DNA from: Vitrella brassicaformis
Lineage: Eukaryota > Sar > Vitrellaceae
Reading direction: 5' to 3'
Assembly: GCA_001179505.1 (NCBI GenBank)
Contig: CDMY01000254.1
Location: forward strand, 5,382 to 69,381
DNA: 64,000 bases
Positions within the stretch are counted from its first letter, which is position 1. Every line of letters begins with the position of its first letter. The notes under the pieces are model-generated. The model was not told where the DNA came from and did not search any database. It saw nothing but the letters and a program-made list of their open reading frames with translations. This document shows positions 48,101-58,883 of the stretch, piece by piece. Made by a program: the position numbers and the translations under genes.

Positions 48101-51100
48101 TTCGGGTGTCACCCTCAGGTCCCTCAGCTTCTGCAGGTGAGCGGTTGACGCGGCATTGAGAGATGACACCAATGTGGTCACCTCAGCGTACACAAACGCA
48201 AGGAACACCTGAGCACCCACACACCCACACACAGCATCAATCGTCCGTCCGTGTGATGTGTGGTTGGTTGCCTTGGACACGAGCACGATCACAATCGCAT
48301 AGAGCCTCTCGTCAAACGCCACGAATACCCAATCGCCAAACGCAACTGTGCCGGCAACCTGCACAGCACAACCAATGCACAGTGACGTTACGTAAGATCT
48401 CATCGTGTGTGCGGTGTGCGTGTGTGCGTGTACTTCGCACCAGTGATGCCAGGTACACGCAGTTGACATACTCTTCATACGCCGACATGTGCATCCCAAA
48501 CGAAGGAGGCCTGCACGCACACATGTTCAGGGGAGACTGAGTGACTTAGCGACTGACTGACTGACTGACTGAGTGACGGACAGACCTCACCTGTTTATAT
48601 TTGGGTTGACAATGCCTTCGCTTTCGATCTTTTGCGGGAACAGAAAGGGGGCCCGCGAGTAAAAGGAGCTGACACACACACAGGTCATACCATCAACGTG
48701 TGAACATTCTCCTTTGTGTGCCGTCTCGGCTAACGTGAATAGGCTGCTTTGTTGGTGGTGGTCGTTGGGCGGCGTGTTGGTTCGCCCCACCAAAAAGATT
48801 CCACACGCAAACCAATGCCTGTAGAAAACGACAGGGTATATCCATGTGGGTGTACAGCTGCGTGTATGTGCCCTTTACGAACGTGAGGAGTATGAAGATT
48901 GCGAACAGGAAAAGTACCGATCGCCAGGTATCATCATAGCCCAGAAGCAGCATCACGGCACCCAAACCCTCACGGCCTGCACACAGTGACTCATCCATCT
49001 CAATCAATGGTCAGTTGATGATGTCTTACCGAGAAATTTCCACAGTCTGACAACAGAACACCAAGCTTGAACAATTAGGCTCGTACCAGTGTGCTGTGGT
49101 ATAAATATCGTACCTGTATGTGCGGGCCAGACGGAAAAAGCGCAGTAGAGAAATCGTCTCGTGACTCTGACAAACGACCATAGACGGATGAATGAATGGT
49201 GGGAAACCGGCGTGTTGGGCGGATGTGCGTGTCGCTTCATCACTCACTCACTCACTCACTTGTGACTCCGACCAGCCAAACAGGGCAGTGAGGGGCAGCG
49301 ACGAGGCCAAGTCCACCAGGAACCTGACGGAATGCATGCAAAGCACATTGCCACGTGTGTGTCGCGTGTGGCCGCCAGACCATGTGTTGAGGTAGTGGTA
49401 TGACACACGCGAGGGATTGGACAGCTCCACACCACTCTAGGCACCAAGCAAGCAAATAACATCGAGCTCAGATTGATTGCCGTCAATGTGTCGTTCCTTC
49501 ATCACTCACCTTGCCCCCCGGTATGGCAATACGAAAGCGCACAATGATGTCCAGTATGTAGATCACCTTGTGCAGCCATAGACAAGCACAAACACACAGT
49601 TGCTTGCTTCTTGTTTGTCCCCTGTTGCATCCCTGCGGCTCCCACCTGAGCAACAGCATCGATCTTTGCAATTGGCCCTCGGGCGGGACGCTCGAAGCAG
49701 TAACTGTACGGCACAAATACTGCACACACCACACACGCCACGCACAGCCAGACATGTCTCTCTCTCTCTCTCTCTCTCCCTCGCTCTCTCCTTGCCATTT
49801 GTCGCCCGTCTGCCTGCAGGTGAGTGTGTGTTAGTGTGTCTGTGCGGGCCGTTCATTGGTTACTTAGGTTCCAGAGAACAGCAAAGCATATGAGGAAGTT
49901 CCACAGCACATACGCCTGGCTCCCCGGCTGAATCATAAACGATGAAGAGACGTCCCGAAACGCAAAACTACAGACGCACGCACAGCACTTGCCGCCACGC
50001 AATCAACAGACGAATCCATATTTAATTTGCTTTGGCCTACCGTGCGAATGGGGTGACGTTGAATCGTTCGACAGTGTTTTGCCTCTGTTGGAGGAGGGGG
50101 ACTTGCTGCGGGAGTGGGTGCTCCGCTCTCTCCCTGCTGCGGCTCTTGCTCTTGGCGCCAGAGCCCCAACGGTACCATCTGCGTACATACCAACCAATAC
50201 ACATCCATGTGCAGTCAGGTGATCGTTTGCCGGTCCGTCACAGAGGTGATTACTTCTTGGCAGGCTGTTCGGGCTCTTTGCCTCCCTCATCGACGGCTAC
50301 AACAGTATAGTCGTCTCGCGGCTCCTTCCGCCTGTCCCGCTTGTCGCCTCGCGAGATGATGCGGTGCGGCGGGACGGATATGACGTTCTCGCCAAACCTC
50401 TCGTTCATGTGCTGCACCAGGTGCTGCGCCAGCCGCAGCTGCTGAGAAGACGGCACTGCATTCACGGGCGAATCTGATGAACTGCATCCAGGACAAAACA
50501 CATGCAGACAGATGACACGGTGAGGCGTCCCTGTCTCTCCATGTTGTTTGTGTCTCTTCCTCTGTGGCAGCTCAGCTCACCCGACGCCTCCACTCGTGGC
50601 TTGGTCGCTGCTGCCCTGTTGGTTAGTCTGTGTGGTGCTCTCATCAGGTGCACTCTCCACTTCGCTCCACTCGTCCCTCTCCCGTCCCCACTCGTCCTTG
50701 TCGAAAGGCACCGAGTGAGACGGAGATGACACCGACATCGGAAGCTCCAGCAGAGGCGACATCAACACTGACTGGCGGCCCTTCATGTGCTTCATGTACT
50801 CTGCCAGCCCCTCGGCGTCCTCCATACATGACATCGACGACGCCCGCCGGGCCCGCAGGTTGAGAAACAGCTGGGAGGCCCGCCGCTGGGCGTCTGTCTT
50901 GCCGACCGATGTCTGCATGGCCCCCTTAATGCGCTTTCTGATGCTGTAGCGCCTCCTGGACCTGAGGGGCATGTATGCGGCCATCCTCTCAGCGCTCTCC
51001 GGGCTGATCCGCCGCCCGGTGTCGCCCAGCTCGGGTTGGACGGGGAGGAAGAACGGGCCCGACACCACCGACTGGCCAGGCCGCCCCTCAGTGGAGGACT

Positions 51101-54100
51101 TCCTCAGGCCACCCGGGGGATCCGCGACACTACCGTCCTTTGGCGGAGTCTTGTCGGCGGCAGGGAAGGAGGAACTGCGCCTCTTGAAGGACCTGAAGGC
51201 TTCCTGTCCCTCGGACTGTGCGTTGACGTCCACCATGTTGGTCTTGGTCCGGGTGAGTATGCGGCGGAGGACACGTGTGCTGTCGTCTCTCTCCTCTTTC
51301 TCGGTCATCTCCGTCAGCATGGTCTCGGTGCGCCTGATGGTGCGCCTGGAGATCCTGCATGACAGGCACTCACACAAGCGACATATCCAACCAAACACAT
51401 ACATGGGGACGCATGAGTGGATGTATCGGTACATGGGTGCGATGGTCGGCAGGGGGGCGTTGGTGCGGAGCAGGCGGGCCACGGCGAGGGGGCTGGCGCA
51501 TGTGAGCGCCGAGTCGCGCCTGTCAATGCGCTGATCGTCGTCGTCTTCACCCGCGGCCTCATCGACGAACTGGATGGTGCGCTTCCTCTTGAAGACCACG
51601 TTCTCGCCGGGCGACACCTCGGTGTCCGAGTAGGGCTGTGTGGCCTCCTGGCGAGCACCCTTCTCGAGAGCGGCCAGGGCGACGCTCTTGCGCCTCTCTG
51701 TCTGCATCTGCAGCATCTGCCTCGCCTCCTCCGTGTCTCTCTCGGCGAGCATCTGGCTGAGTGACAATGTCGACTGGCGCAGGTCGGACGTCCTGTGTTT
51801 GCCATACTGCTTCTTCTTGGTGGACGCACTCGTGGTGGACGTGTCCTTCTGAGGCGATAACGGCGACAGAGTGGTGCTGATACGGCGAAAGGGGGAAATC
51901 GGAGACATGTCAGTGATGTTGGTCACTGTCGGGCTGCCCTCCAAACTGCACCAACACACCACACACGCCATCAGTCGACACAAAGACTCACGACGATGTA
52001 AGGGAGATACGGATGACCTGACCTGGTTCTGTCGTCCGATTCTGTGGCGGCAGAGGTGATGCTGACTCGTGAGGCCTTCGGGGGCAGCCGCATCATCGGG
52101 CGGCTCACCGGCCCGACCCTCTTGCTGGATCGAAGAGGCATTGTGTGCCCTTGGGAGAGGAAGGACTCCCGGCCCAGCGACCTGCGCTTCATGATGGACT
52201 TCCGCCGGGCCTTGGGCTGCTGCTCGTGGTGCTTGGCCGCATCCCGCGCATTGGGAAAGAGCAGCTCGCCGTCGGAGTAGGTCACACGCCGCTCGCCAGA
52301 CACCGACTTGGTGGTGGTGTCATCGTCATCCGACGACTCCTGCCGCTTGTCGGGGTCCTGCATCTCGCTGTCCGGCAGGAGGGCCCAGGCACGCTGCGCT
52401 AAGAGCCGCTGCGTTCCCAGCACACGAGTCGCGGGATTCCCACCCGACACGAGCGATATTCTGCGCAGTGCCTCGAGGGTGTTCTGCCTGGTCTGCTTGT
52501 TCTCAGAGAGGACCTTCTTCTCCTCCTTGTCTGTCAGCTCGTCGCTGTCTACCTGCAGCCCATGCTTGTCTGCACACACACACACACACACACACACAGA
52601 CAATAGACGTATGCGCGACTCCAAGGTGCGGGAATAAGCGCCTTGCCTGTGTTGGTCTGTTTGCGTACCTTGTGTGAGATGTCTGGGGCTGGGTGTGGGT
52701 GACGGTGGGGTGTGATGGCCCTGCTCCTCCCCCCTCTGCTTCATCTCCTTGATGCGGGACAAAGACACCTTCTTGAGCACACGACGAAAAAACCGACGGT
52801 CGTCCGGGAAATGACTCGACGCCTCTTGCCAGTCCTGCGTGACGCACATATGACGTAGGGAATGGATGCACCGCACAGGAGACCGTGGATGTGCACGCAC
52901 ACACGTGCCACCGTGCCGCGGTAAGCTCACCCTTTGCAGCAGCACGTGGCACTTGCATGTGGTAGTGGCCTGTACACTGCTGGCCGCCTTGTGGGGCACA
53001 ATGAGTGACGCCTCACCGATCCAGTCACCGCTCTTCAAAATTCCCGCTGACGAACCTGATATGTTGACGGAGGCAGGCAGGCAGGCAGGCAGGGAGGGAG
53101 GGAGGGAGGGGGGAGGCATGTGACGCAGATGGACAGACAGAGGAGATATATATCGGCTGTGTGAGCTGACTGACCGCTGACGACCAGTTTGGCCTCCCCG
53201 TCAGCAATGTAGAAGAGGTGCTGAGCCAACTCACCCTCCCTACGCATTCACACATACACGGACACACAGGCCGTTCACACCGGGGTCAGGGAAGAAGAGG
53301 GTGTATGTGTGTGTGGTACATACCTGACGATGTACTGTGACGGCAGAAATATCTGCTGCACAATGCGGATGGAGGCCTCACGTAGCAAATTCGGATTGCA
53401 GTAGCGAAACAATGGCAAACGGTTGAACCTGCGTGTGCAACACATACAGCAAAGGTGCATGGAGTCATGCATACGTGTCTCAGCTCACATGTCAGCGTAG
53501 TGCAGGCTGGCGATCTCCATGCGGATGCTGATGGGTAGCCCACGCAGCGTCTGGTGGATCTCAGAGCCATACAGCGGCTCAAACTGGCTGTAATACACCT
53601 GCAGACAGACAGACAGACAGACAGCGCCACATATACAGACAGACATTGCAGCCAGCCATGGTGAGGTCTTGACGCACCCGTATTTGTTCCCTGAGTGCTC
53701 CCGGCAACTGTCTGGTGCGGACGTATTGCTGTATGGAGTCGAGCTTCCTCTTGAGCCGGTAGCTGGCGCCGTGGATATTCTGGATCTGGGCGCTGAACAG
53801 CGCAAAGAGCGACGAGTACACCGACGCACCAATGAGCATCACGCACAAGGCCACAAGCCTCTCCCACACATTAGTGGGCGCTATGTCGCCGAATCCCGCG
53901 CTCGTGAGTGTGCATGTGGCCCAGAAGATGCCACATATGAGCTGGTATATGGTGGCTGTGTCCCGGATGCCGTCTTCGAAGGTGGACATCCATCCGTCTC
54001 TCATCTGGCCCACCCGCAGCCATGCCACGGCCGTCCACAGGCCGATGTACCACAGCACCAGCCCCAGGTGCACCAGCTGCATCGCCCGCTCCACAACCAC

Positions 54101-55068
54101 ATTCTTGTGTCTCTTGGAAAGGAAGAACCGCAGCTCCTCCAGCCGCAGCAGCTTCAGATACCGCAGCAAAATGACTGCCCACGAGGACCGATTGGCGCGT
54201 ATGAGCGTCGTGAATGAGATGATGGGCAGCGAGGCCAGCAGCACGGTGATGATCTTGCGCCGCTCGCGGATGTGGAACGGGTTGGTGAGCATCTCACGCC
54301 GTGTTTGGGGCTGCAGGGGCGCCAGGTGTCGGAACCGGAATATCGTGTCGGACGCCTTGAGTTTGGCGTCGCGGTACACATACAGCCGGAGGGCACCGTC
54401 CAGCAGATACACCAACTCGGCAAACATCTCCAAACCCAACCACACACCCTGAGTGTACCACACAGTCAATGAGTGAGCGAGCCACACACACACCATGCCA
54501 TAAAGTCATGATGTGAGTGATGTCCCTGACCGTGCATTTGTTTTTGAATGCCGAGTGGAAGGGTACGGCGGTGTAGTAGAAGAGGATGCACACCACCATG
54601 AGGTTGTACCACACGCGAGGGAACAGAGGGGCGTACAGCGGGTCCGCCAGACGCTCGCGCTCCTCCTCGCTCCCTGAACAACGACAGACGAGCAAAACAA
54701 GAGACACATACATGTCTATAGCGGCTCTGTGTGAGTGCACGGCTTCGGAATACACACTCGGGATGTCCAGAAACGTCTGTTCGGTGGGGACAAGACGAAA
54801 GGAGAAAGCACGTCCGCCGCTGGCATGTGGGCATCATTCCTTCAGTGTCGTGTGCGTCCCTCACCTTGAGATGCCATGGAATGTACCTCTGCTTGTCGCT
54901 GACGAACTTTTTGGAGGCGGCTCGCCCAGGAGGAGGCGGGCCGCACGTCGTACACGTGATCATCTCGAGTGCCTCCCGCTGTGTGTGCTGAACCACCCGG
55001 TAATGTTTGACGAGGGTCCGGCGGTGAATCTGGTGACGCGCGAAATATCGCCCCCAATGCCCCCACAT
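38647..55068 (-). CDS. Four-repeat cyclic-nucleotide-binding ion channel (CNGK-like architecture)
   Basis: The minus strand encodes four successive modules, each with S1-S6, a pore loop, a C-linker and a cyclic-nucleotide-binding domain. Exons appear to run through all four without a stop. Junction I-II: exon end 50254 (AAGAA|GTAATC) to 50179, 74-nt intron, yielding ...QPAKK|WYRWGSG... in frame with repeat II. Junction II-III: WQ|GPAPDDFEEIMT|KACDLCLVS in phase. Junction III-IV: LMHFSG|TFAQAFTKTG in phase. A four-in-one CNBD channel is known as CNGK/tetraKCNG in sea-urchin sperm and other animals. The closest functional guess is a cation channel, probably K-permeable, gated by cyclic nucleotide or voltage. 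Linkers between repeats are long, basic and Ser-rich. ATG 55068 begins MWGHWGRYFARHQ. The stop at 38647 is the best guess, since the tail beyond the last CNBD is loosely defined. The I-II junction is the weakest link. Confidence 0.82.
41873..41900. repeat. (CA)n microsatellite in channel intron
   Basis: CA-dinucleotide tract just beside the acceptor of the repeat IV S2 exon. Similar CA tracts occur at 52570-52600 and 48044-48064 in the same gene. Confidence 0.8.
42192..46239 (-). other. Channel repeat III
   Basis: A basic N-linker (SRKSRRLTLSAFRRRLSLL) and long Pro/Ser/Asp linker precede S1 EWMLLLLYGAALVFQML. S4 is weakly charged (IILPLCRLFMVGQRYERLE); S5 FRIVEILFFYLSTLHVFACL; pore YWSFNTGSHIG|TGDVTP, the filter split by an intron at about 44079-44001; S6 KVFTVIMIAIMTFLYAAFFG. 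The filter reads HIGTGD instead of T-V-G-Y-G-D. The CNBD has GQHFGAVGLFSNTERTADV (about 42735-42679): Arg-Thr-Ala is intact, but the ribose-binding Glu is Ala. Confidence 0.85.
46240..50179 (-). other. Channel repeat II
   Basis: S1 YVLWNFLICFAVLWNL, S2 VIYILDIIVRFRIAIPG, S3 WFLVDLASSLPLTALFG, S4 ISLLRFFRLARTY (few charges), S5 WRSVLFLFAIFILLT|HWFACGIFLVG, pore VYLASLVAGTVAFGDWVF (48356-48310), S6 LYAIVIVLVSK|VFLAFVYAEV. The filter is TVAFGD, with Ala where the first filter Gly should be. The CNBD includes ELANEMFIILQ and ILGPGSFVGELSLLEDAE|GESLSLTRTASV: both Glu and Arg are intact. Two introns here begin with GC (48271-48209 and 47379-47321). Confidence 0.85.
50254..55068 (-). other. Channel repeat I
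   Basis: S1 WYNLMVVCILFYYTAVPF, S2 LEMFAELVYLLDGALRL, S4 ILLRYLKLLRLEELRF with regular Arg/Lys, S5 LGLVLWYIGLWTAVAW, pore CTLTSAGFGDIAP (about 53880-53920, no intron inside), S6 LVALCVMLIGASVYSSLFAL. The CNBD has GDWIGEASLIVPHKAASSV at about 53032-52970: the ribose-binding Glu is kept but the phosphate-binding Arg is replaced. A tail of more than 600 residues (about 52900-50254) is Ser/Arg-rich with no recognised domain, carries many possible phosphosites and contains a (CA)n microsatellite in an intron. Confidence 0.85.
53078..53113. repeat. GGCA/GGGA tandem tetranucleotides in channel intron
   Basis: Five GGCA-type units run into five GGGA units within an intron of the repeat I CNBD. Other tetranucleotide tracts lie in introns at about 43638-43662, 48550-48575, 49238-49260 and 53600-53622. 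Confidence 0.75.
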
Positions 55069-55167
55069 CGAGTTTACGCGTCCTTGTGATTTCGGGTCTC
55101 CCGGATCACACAGATGTCCAGTCCCATCTCCTCATTGACGAAAAAGACACGTACTGATGTATCCCAT
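55069..55167 (-). promoter_or_regulatory. 99-bp gap between Rab escort protein and channel gene
   Basis: Only 99 bp separate the apparent stop of the Rab escort gene (55168) from the putative channel ATG (55068), with both genes on the minus strand. That is very little room for a polyadenylation site, promoter and 5' UTR. See the finding on possible splicing across it. Confidence 0.4.
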
Positions 55168-58100
55168 CTATTTACCAGGCCCGTCTGTCTGATTGTCACA
55201 TGCAGCACCCCCTTGCTCGTTGTGCTCTGCTGCTTCATCCGAGCCGCCCTGCTCCTGGTGTTGCTCTTCCCTGGCCTGCTGCTCGAGCTGACTGATGACC
55301 GGCTGCAGGATGTCGACAACACTGGTGCATGCAGACATGAGCATCCCCTCTGTGTAGGGGGGGAGGGGGGGCGACGGCTCCCCGTCAGGCTGCACTGGTG
55401 CGTCCATCTCTATTGGCCCGTGCTCCCTTATGTGGTCGCGAAGACACGACCACACCACCTGAACCAATCACCCACATCACACCCACACATGCACATCACA
55501 TGCACTCAGATGTGAAACGGACAGTGATCCTCACTCTCCGCGTCATCTGACCTTGGCGGCCATTTGTGGCTCCCACTGCATTGGGAAAGAGGGCTGGGTC
55601 GGGGGGTCGGGGCACACGATGACGTCTCGCTGGCGGACAAGGCCATCGAGTGAACCCCACACGTCACTCGTGGGGCCTTCAGCTGGTGGCTCCGACGCTG
55701 ACTGCGCATCGGTGGCAGGGTCAGGTAGACAATCGAGAGAATCGCGGCGCACATACTGACAGAACGACACCATGTTTGTGGAAGGGTTGTGTCTGTTGAT
55801 CCGTCAACCTACCTGTCGATAGCCCACGACGACCCGGCAGCTCTGCGCTCCGCCACGACTGCATCAATGACGACACGCACAGCAAACAAGTCTGCCACGT
55901 CCATGCAGCACCCAGAATGGTGTCTGCCTACGCTTCCAGAAGCCGCTGCAGGACACGAACGAGCTCGTCAAATGCAGGCGACGCACCATCTACCCTGGTG
56001 CACTCGGCTGCAGAAGCGGCTGCAGCGTCGGGGAGGGTTGTGGGGGCCCTTTGGCAGAGATGGGTGAGGAAGAGGCCTCGAGGACAGCAGCCGGTCGTGT
56101 GGTCCACCTGCACTCAAGTGGGTGGAACCTTTGCTGAAGAGCCAGACCACACCTGTATTGTGGGCATTGGTTCACCTGCAACAACTGCACGGGGTTCGTC
56201 ATGCCGTCCTCGAGCACCGCGCCGGCTCCCACGCCCACTTTGCCCCCTCCATTCGTCTCACTGGCTGTCGTCTCGGTGTCGCTGGGCACGGGCGATGGAC
56301 GCGTCCGTGCCTCAGAGGGCCGCTCACGAGGGGAGGGGTCGGCCAACAGGGCACGGTCAGTCAGGGCAATCAGATGCAGCACGGAGGGGATTGGGGAGGG
56401 GGCGGGCGTTGTCTGAGGGGGAGGGATGTAGTCGGGGGAAGAGATGAGCCGACTCGCCTGGATGGTCTGCACAGGGTGAGGGATTCGCTTCTGATCGTAC
56501 CTACCTCTCTGTGCTGAGGTGACTGACACGTACCTGTCCGTTGTCGAGCCGCAGGCCGACAAGTCGATTTTTTTCGTTGTCGCCTTGTCGTGCGATAATG
56601 TGCGTGGGTCTGCACCTGAGCATGTAGAGACCTGGAGGGCACAACACGCAGTACGCAACTGCATCAGACAAACCAATGCACTGTCCTCCTACATGTGTGG
56701 ACGAGTGCATGCTCACCTCTGTGGAGGGCGCAGACCCGCGTGAAGGCCTGAGGGAGCTCCGCCGTGCCGTACATCGGGTACAGAAACGGACTGCCTGTAA
56801 GACATCAAACATAGTGCCAGAATACCGGCGTGTTCAGACATCCAAGTCCGTCGTATGGCGTACTGTATGCTTTTTTTTACCCGCGGCGTATATGCCCAGG
56901 GACCTGATGATCCGCTCCACACGATCCACACCTGCATGAATAAGCATCCCCTTTCACTGGGTGGCGCGACGCTTTTCGTGTCTCTCTCTCTCTCTCTCTG
57001 TCACCTTGTCGTGCGGTCCACTGTGGGTGTCTCTCCTCCCCCATGCAGACGCCGTACGTCATCAGGGACTGCAGCCGGTCTGTCAACTGATGCGACCCCA
57101 TGTACTCGAACCACGTCCCGTCCAACACACCCGACTCATCGCCACCATCTCCACTATCCTCAGCCTCGTTGTCGGTGTCGCTGGCAGCAGCGGCGGCAGC
57201 GGTGGAAGCCGTGGGCAGGTCTCTGCCTTGTAGCGCCTTGGGGGTGTGGAATGCGGCAGAGCTTTGGGCAGCGGTGAGTGAGGTGAGGAACTTCATGAGC
57301 AGCCGCTTCTCGATGAGCGAGAGGGCCGACGACTGGAAGATGTCACTCCGGCTGAACGGCAGCCGGAACCAGTCGCCATCAGACCACGTAAACAGCCCTT
57401 CCATTCCTGCAGACAGACAGACAGTCAGACGCACAACAACACGAGGACATGTTGTATACGCCTGATGTTGGTGTGATGGCACGTGTACTGGCCTTTGAAT
57501 TCCAGGTATCTGGACACCCCCGATCGCAGAAGAATGTCAACTAGGTCGCTGCGGCAGTACAGCAGCCGGGGACAAACGTCCACACAGAACTGATTCGATT
57601 GCCGCACAAGCCGCTCTTCAGTCGTCTCACATCCACCGCCACCACCACCACCACCACCAGAAGCCGAGGCAGAAGCAGCAGAAGCTGGCTCACTTTCGTC
57701 GAGCAGGAACGGTTCAGTGGCCATAAAGCGGTCCACAAAACACGATGACGTCACGCCGCTATCGCTGCCGACATCGTCCAGCGGCACCCACTCTTCGCCT
57801 GGTGGTGGTGCTGTTTGGCCATCTGCCTGGAGCTGTTGATCTGTGGGTGGCTCGGGTTGTTCGCGTCCCTGTGACCACAGCTTGAGCTGTTTGTAGTTGA
57901 GGCTGCTCCAGTTGCCGCCATAGTAGTCTCGGCCGTCCAGATGAAGCACCTTCAAACCACAGCGAGACAACGATCTGAACAAACAGAGGTAAAGACGAGG
58001 GCGAATGAACACGCGTGTTGCAGTCGTCTGTTTGACTGTCCTAACGCGGCGATGAGGCATTCGATGAGTCCCGTGCCGACGACGCACACGTCGAACTCCC

Positions 58101-58239
58101 GCTCGCCCTCGTCGAGGAGCATGCGGCTGAGGTTGCGACGACGGACGAGGGCCAGAAAGCGAGGGCTCTGATCTCCTTCGCAAGCAAAGTGCCACGACTC
58201 CAATGTGCTTAGGGTGTCTATGAAACCTTCGCTAGCCAT
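55168..58239 (-). CDS. Rab escort protein (REP/CHM family)
   Basis: Presents Rab GTPases to geranylgeranyltransferase II. ATG 58239 (MASEGFIDTLSTLESW) leads to the dinucleotide-fold motif EFDVCVVGTGLIECLIAAL. It continues with VLHLDGRDYYGGNWSSLNY (YYGGNW is REP-like; GDIs have YYGGES) and CPRLLYCRSDLVDILLRSG. Then come VSRYLEFKGQ, LPFSRSDIFQSSALSLIEKR, LLMKFLTSLTA, FLYPMYGTAELPQAFTRV and GLYMLRCRPTHIIA. The C-terminal part includes VIVCPDPPTQPSF and VVWSCLRDHIREHG. Acidic and low-complexity insertions (Ala, Asp, Gly, Pro runs) make it longer than animal REPs. The stop is taken as TAG 55170-55168 after GPGK, which could instead lie inside an intron donor. Confidence 0.9.
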
Positions 58240-58883
58240 CAGCTCGCAAGTATGAAAGCTCTCTCACCCTTGTTACCTTCCATACTCCCCAGTAACAAAC
58301 AGCAACAAAAGGGAAACAACCACAATTCAATTGCCAAGCCTTTCTGAGTTTGGTGGTGTACGCCTTCAGACTACCAACGGTGCGCTGAGTGCATGCTTGG
58401 TGCATGCGGAAGAATGACTTACAGCACATTCAATCATTGAAGCGAACGATGCAAGTGCGAAGGCGAGACCCGAAGGGCCGAGCCGAGCCACGACTAGCCA
58501 CAGATTTGACGCATACTGATTCATGGGTGGGACGGCAGGTCAGTCAATCCTATGGTCCCTTTCCATGCAATCGGACCATTCATACTACTGGGTTGGCAGG
58601 AGGATTGAATCAATGCCTGCATTGGCCAACACGATCCACACTTCTCTTTCACGTTCCTCCCCCTGTCCTCCCTCTGTCGACGGCCAAGCAAAATGCCTTT
58701 CTTGCGCGACCAAACCAACCAAGCAGACAGACAGCCGACGAGTGACTGAGAAACGAGGCAGGCAGGGCAGAACAGCAACGAGAAATGCGTCCACACGACT
58801 ACAACACGACTACAAACCTATATATGTATGTACATGTACGCCAGCAAGCGCGAAATGACCCCCGTGGGTTCTTGAGTATCGCT
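58240..58883. other. Intergenic region
   Basis: About 640 bp between the ATG of the Rab escort gene and the stop of the acyl-CoA synthetase gene, both on the minus strand. No gene seen. It holds the escort protein's promoter and the synthetase 3' UTR. Confidence 0.5.

Noticed and set aside
38647-55068. Four separate tandem channel genes
   Set aside because: No stop or start signals separate repeats II-III and III-IV, linker exons keep phase, and the only stop (I-II) sits in a usable donor with about 60 bp to the next possible ATG. Kept as the alternative for I-II only.
55168-58239. Rab GDP-dissociation inhibitor rather than escort protein
   Set aside because: The YYGGNW motif and the RYLEFKGQ, SRSDIF and LLMKFLT blocks match REP; large insertions also fit REP.
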